DNA of 9,398 bases from Nitrososphaeria archaeon (GTDB lineage Archaea; Thermoproteota; Nitrososphaeria; Geothermarchaeales; JDFR-13). A program made the translations under genes and the position numbers. The notes beneath the pieces were generated by a model, which had not been told where the DNA came from, ran no database searches, and was given only the letters and a program-made list of their open reading frames with translations. The stretch spans positions 1 to 9,398 of the forward strand of contig JALTNJ010000267.1 of NCBI GenBank assembly GCA_027000765.1, given 5' to 3'. Position 1 is the stretch's first letter; the number at the start of each line of letters is the position of its first letter. Shown here one piece after another: positions 6,751 through 9,398 of this stretch.

Positions 6751-6771
6751 GGAAGCATTATAGATGCTTCC
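6751..6771. terminator. Perfect 8-bp hairpin at a convergent gene junction
   Basis: GGAAGCAT (6751-6758), loop TATAG, ATGCTTCC (6764-6771). The repeat straddles the stop of the TPP enzyme gene (6758-6760) and begins 4 bases after the stop of the 145-residue gene. Placed between two convergent genes it could act as a two-way terminator or protect RNA 3' ends. No long T-run follows on either strand, so it is not a standard intrinsic terminator. Confidence 0.4.
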
Positions 6772-8455
6772 TAATAATTGGCGGGATATCTTCCTTCCTA
6801 GTGACGACATCGACTAGGAACGGCTTACCATCATCTTTAAAGACTTCCTTGACAACATCCTCAAGCTCATTTGCAGTGGATACTCTAACCGAGTCTATTC
6901 CAAAGGCCTCAGCTGTCTTTGCGAAGTCAACTGACCCAATGTCACCACTTATCTTTTTAGGGAGATCTCGTAGGCTTAGATGTTCTAATATGCCGTAGCT
7001 TCCATCATTAATAACGAAGATCTTTACTGGAATATCGTAGAATTTGATCGTCTGTAGCTCCATTACACTCATCAATATTGACCCGTCTCCACTCAAGGAT
7101 ACAGAAGGTTTTTCTGGCTCAGCGAGTTTACTTCCTGCAACTGCCCCAAATGAAAAGCCTAATGAGCCAAATGCACCTGCATAGAGATATCTCACTCTCC
7201 TGACCGGTCCGATGAGGTCTCTGGCCCATACTTCATTAGCTCCAACGTCGACAACAAGATTCGTCTCTTCTGGGATATGTCGTGAGATGATGTTTATGGC
7301 GACGCCTTGATTCATCGGGCTTACGCCAAAATCTTTCTCCAACTCATCTGAAATCTCATTATATCGTTTCATTATCTCACTGCGTAGATCAATATCATAG
7401 GACTTAGATTCACCCCCATATTCTATGATCCATTCTAGGATGAGGTTGAGTGGACCATATAACCCGATAGAATTCCTACCTCTGATGTTGAACACTTGAA
7501 TATCTATGAAGTCTTCCTCAAAACCAAGCATGCCCTTTGAATTCACACTCGGTAGTATAAAGAGGAACCTTGATGCCTTTTCCGCCCTATTTATAAGTGC
7601 ATTTGCATCAACAGACTCAGGCCGGATTCCTAAGAATATAATTGTATCCGCCTCCTTAACAAGCGTCTCAGAGAGTGGATGAATAACGAATTTTTTCTCA
7701 AAGAACCCTCCAAACAACTCGCTATCCTGTGGGAGGAAGCCTAAGACTCCCGTTCCAGATATAAAGGGCATTTTAAATGCTTCACAGAACCGCATTATAA
7801 CCTCTCTATACTCTGGATAACCCGCTTCTGAACCAAGTACACATAGAAGCCTTCCCCTTAGAAGATCTCTTGAAAATAACAGGTTCTCGTCGAATCTGGA
7901 CTCTATGGTGTAATCTACATTAATCGCCTTATAACCAGCTTCTTCATAGAAGATGTCTCGTGGAATCGATATGTGTACAGGCCCCTTCCTACCTGAATTG
8001 GCTAGTCGGTATCCATGTTTAACCGCCCACTCTACATCCTCGGAGTCCATGACTATATGCGATGCTTTAGCCATATGTATTGACATCTGATGTAATACAT
8101 TTGGCATATCTACCCCATGGAAGTCATAGAAAGAACCTCTTGGAACATCCCCAGATATAACCAACACCGGGCTAGATTCTGAGTAGGCTTGCCCCACCCC
8201 CGTTAACGCATTAGTGAATCCGGGTCCTGCCGTCACTATCGCGACACCGGGAGAGCCTCTTAGCCTACCATATGCATCCGCCATAAAGACGGAGTTCATC
8301 TCATGTCTAGTTACAATAGTTTTAATGTCAGCATAGTCTTCTAAAGCAGCGAATATATGGTATATATGAGTACCTGGTATTCCGAATACAGTGTCTACAT
8401 TTAGCTCATACAAGGATTCAGCGACAATCTCTCCTATAGACATTTTTCCAGACAT
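6758..8455 (-). CDS. Thiamine-diphosphate-dependent enzyme, acetolactate synthase superfamily, specific reaction unknown
   Basis: A 565-residue three-domain TPP enzyme, full length for the family. The N-terminal pyrimidine domain shows GIPGTHIY and TRHE with the cofactor-activating glutamate E52, followed by MADAYGR and TAGPGFTNAL. The central domain has GVLGFLPQDSELFGG and ADTIIFLGIRPE. The C-terminal domain has the TPP/Mg2+ motif G456-D457-G458-S459 through N483-D484. The sequence after the motif is NDGSYGILEHLS where acetolactate synthases have an N-N---GMV-QWQ pattern, so the conserved tryptophan is absent. No small regulatory subunit (ilvN) lies nearby. Both points suggest a different 2-oxoacid decarboxylase or carboligase. 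ATG 8455 is preceded at 6 bases by GGTGA (complement of 8462-8466); Met5 is a weaker alternative. It is divergent from the macro gene and convergent with the 145-residue gene. Confidence 0.88.
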   Translation of the reverse strand: MSGKMSIGEIVAESLYELNVDTVFGIPGTHIYHIFAALEDYADIKTIVTRHEMNSVFMADAYGRLRGSPGVAIVTAGPGFTNALTGVGQAYSESSPVLVISGDVPRGSFYDFHGVDMPNVLHQMSIHMAKASHIVMDSEDVEWAVKHGYRLANSGRKGPVHISIPRDIFYEEAGYKAINVDYTIESRFDENLLFSRDLLRGRLLCVLGSEAGYPEYREVIMRFCEAFKMPFISGTGVLGFLPQDSELFGGFFEKKFVIHPLSETLVKEADTIIFLGIRPESVDANALINRAEKASRFLFILPSVNSKGMLGFEEDFIDIQVFNIRGRNSIGLYGPLNLILEWIIEYGGESKSYDIDLRSEIMKRYNEISDELEKDFGVSPMNQGVAINIISRHIPEETNLVVDVGANEVWARDLIGPVRRVRYLYAGAFGSLGFSFGAVAGSKLAEPEKPSVSLSGDGSILMSVMELQTIKFYDIPVKIFVINDGSYGILEHLSLRDLPKKISGDIGSVDFAKTAEAFGIDSVRVSTANELEDVVKEVFKDDGKPFLVDVVTRKEDIPPIIRKHL

Positions 8456-8506
8456 TATTATTCACCATAAAACCTCGTTTAAAACGCCATATACGTGCTT
8501 AGAAAT

Positions 8507-8515
8507 GATATATAG
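8507..8515. promoter_or_regulatory. TATA-like element in the divergent gap between the TPP enzyme and macro genes
   Basis: GATATATAG lies 28 bases before the macro ATG and is preceded on the + strand by the BRE-like AGAAAT. It predicts a transcript starting near 8537 with a leader of only a few bases, in keeping with the absence of a ribosome binding site at 8543. The core is nearly symmetric. Read on the - strand it could give a leader of about 30 bases for the TPP enzyme gene, which would include its GGTGA. CCATATACG at 8487-8495 is an alternative for that gene. Confidence 0.4.
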
Positions 8516-8542
8516 TGTACATGGATTTTATATTTATTTGAT

Positions 8543-9091
8543 ATGTCGGAGGTCTTTAGGTATCGAGACATAGAGATATATATTTTAAAAGGGGATATAA
8601 CCGAGGTCGAGGCTGACGCAATCGTAAACGCAGCCAATAAGTATCTCAAGCATGGCGGAGGAGTTGCCGCCGCAATCGTTAGGAAAGGCGGTGAAGAGAT
8701 ACAGCGTGAGAGTAATAAAATGATCTCGAAATATGGCCCCCTTGAAGTTGGAGAGGCCGTAGCCACTACTGCAGGTAGGCTTAAGGCTAAGAAGGTTATC
8801 CATACTGTTGGCCCTATATATGGTGAGGGTAGGGAGCGTGAAAAGCTTGTGAAAGCGGTTATCAACTGCCTTAGGCTTGCGGATAGACTAGGTTTGGAGA
8901 GCATCGCTTTTCCAGCTATATCGACTGGAATCTATAGGGTTCCTCCTAGGCTGGCTGCAGAGGCAATGGTAGACGGCGTGAAGGAATATATTGAAAATAA
9001 TACGGATACTAGGATAAGGAAGATATTGTTCGTACTTTATACATCCAAAATATATGATGAGTTTCTAGATGTATTGAAGAAAAAGCTTTAG
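8543..9091 (+). CDS. Macro-domain protein (ADP-ribose binding, AF1521-like)
   Basis: A 182-residue stand-alone macro domain. The family binds ADP-ribose, and many members remove it from proteins or hydrolyse O-acetyl-ADP-ribose or ADP-ribose-1''-phosphate. Ligand-site motifs are in order: G17-D18-I-T (D18 for adenine), V28-N-A-A-N32, H37-G-G-G40-V-A (diphosphate loop), H87-T-V-G-P91, and F123-P-A-I-S-T-G-I-Y131 (second phosphate loop). The HGGGVA loop and GPLEVGEAVATTAG segment make it closer to the archaeal AF1521 type than to the MacroD type with its LLGGGGVD loop. N32 and the loop residues are intact, so binding is likely; the catalytic role is not proven. ATG 8543 has no ribosome binding site but a TATA-like element lies 28 bases upstream. 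The 3' end overlaps the phosphatase gene tail to tail by 4 bases. Confidence 0.93.
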   Translation: MSEVFRYRDIEIYILKGDITEVEADAIVNAANKYLKHGGGVAAAIVRKGGEEIQRESNKMISKYGPLEVGEAVATTAGRLKAKKVIHTVGPIYGEGREREKLVKAVINCLRLADRLGLESIAFPAISTGIYRVPPRLAAEAMVDGVKEYIENNTDTRIRKILFVLYTSKIYDEFLDVLKKKL

Positions 9092-9398
9092 ACTTTAGGT
9101 AACTCGTCACTGGACAACGTTATAAACTCCACCTCGGACAAGTCTAAGGTAGATGATAATGGGATCTTTGCTACTGCCGCCACACTATTATAATAAGGCT
9201 CGCCTAAACGGCTGAATATCGTAAGGACTTTCTTGTTATGCCTCCATACATATCCATTACAAGGCTCATGCCCCCTCACAATAAGTTTAAGACCATTCTT
9301 GGAAAGAAACTTACTTGTTATATCCTTCCCAAATAGGTAGCCGGCGCCTCTATAACTTGGTCGGTATCCATCCTCGTCATATGGATCGCTCCACAATA
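9088..9398 (-). CDS. PPP-family (PP1/PP2A-like) phosphoprotein phosphatase, C-terminal part
   Basis: The C-terminal 103 codons or so of a protein whose frame is open to the right edge, so the start is outside the window; the TTG at 9394-9396 is internal. The visible end shows the late motifs of PPP phosphatases in order: LWSDP, then RGAGYLFG (its Arg corresponds to the phosphate-binding R221 of PP1), FLSKNGLKLIVRGHEPCNGYVW (the His matches metal ligand H248 of PP1), and VLTIFSRLGEPYYN, the place of the PP1 LFSAPNYCGEFDN loop with the canonical SAPNY replaced. These enzymes remove phosphate from Ser/Thr residues using a two-metal centre; archaeal PP1-arch proteins are known. The GDxHG, GDxxDRG and GNHE motifs would lie upstream and cannot be seen. 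The stop overlaps the macro stop by 4 bases. Confidence 0.82.
   Translation of the reverse strand, partial: LWSDPYDEDGYRPSYRGAGYLFGKDITSKFLSKNGLKLIVRGHEPCNGYVWRHNKKVLTIFSRLGEPYYNSVAAVAKIPLSSTLDLSEVEFITLSSDELPKV

Noticed and set aside
6758..8455. Annotation as ilvB, acetolactate synthase large subunit
   Set aside because: The superfamily is right, but the tryptophan-containing region after the TPP motif and an adjacent small subunit are both missing, so no gene symbol is given.
8479..8904. 141-codon open frame on the - strand opposite the macro gene
   Set aside because: Serine/proline/alanine-rich low-complexity translation with no family resemblance; it mirrors the conserved macro domain on the other strand.
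1..9398. tRNA, rRNA, C/D box RNA, CRISPR repeats, transposase or insertion sequence ends
   Set aside because: No cloverleaf, no evenly spaced repeats, no transposase motifs and no flanking inverted repeats were seen. The TGATGA strings present lie within coding regions without paired boxes that I could confirm.

Overview
The window looks like chromosomal DNA from a thermophilic archaeon, most likely a crenarchaeote (Thermoproteota). The reasons are the AGG/AGA/ATA-rich codon use, Shine-Dalgarno sites of the GGAGGTGA type inside gene clusters, TATA-box promoters about 25 bases before starts that lack such a site, a four-subunit archaeal pyruvate-type ferredoxin oxidoreductase, an AF1521-like macro domain and a PPP-family phosphatase. 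I cannot name the genus. I see no mobile element, CRISPR array, tRNA or rRNA.

Left part (1-3477, all + strand): the end of the gamma subunit, then complete delta, alpha and beta subunits of a 2-oxoacid:ferredoxin oxidoreductase. All three junctions overlap by exactly 8 bases. The next gene, 42 bases downstream and probably co-transcribed, is a UbiA-superfamily prenyltransferase of the heme O synthase (CtaB) type.

Middle part (3483-6746): a 550-residue DUF885-type protein on the - strand, tail to tail with the prenyltransferase, whose expected HE..PGHH metal site is degenerate. It is divergent from an isoprenylcysteine-methyltransferase-like membrane protein. A 273-base AT-rich gap follows, with terminator and promoter-like signals and a possible 41-residue ORF, and then an unrecognised 145-residue basic protein.

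Right part (6751-9398): a perfect hairpin at a convergent junction, then a 565-residue thiamine-diphosphate enzyme of the acetolactate synthase superfamily on the - strand, probably not a true acetolactate synthase. Divergent from it is a stand-alone macro-domain protein. Overlapping the macro gene tail to tail by 4 bases is the C-terminal part of a PP1/PP2A-like phosphatase cut by the window edge.

Functionally, the POR cluster makes acetyl-CoA (or another acyl-CoA) and reduced ferredoxin, and heme O synthase suggests a terminal oxidase elsewhere in the genome. The macro and phosphatase genes both belong to families that act on protein modifications, but they are convergent and need not work together. 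No clearly new multi-gene system is visible. The most unusual items are the DUF885 protein without its metal site, the TPP enzyme lacking acetolactate synthase signatures, and the unknown small genes at 6182-6746.
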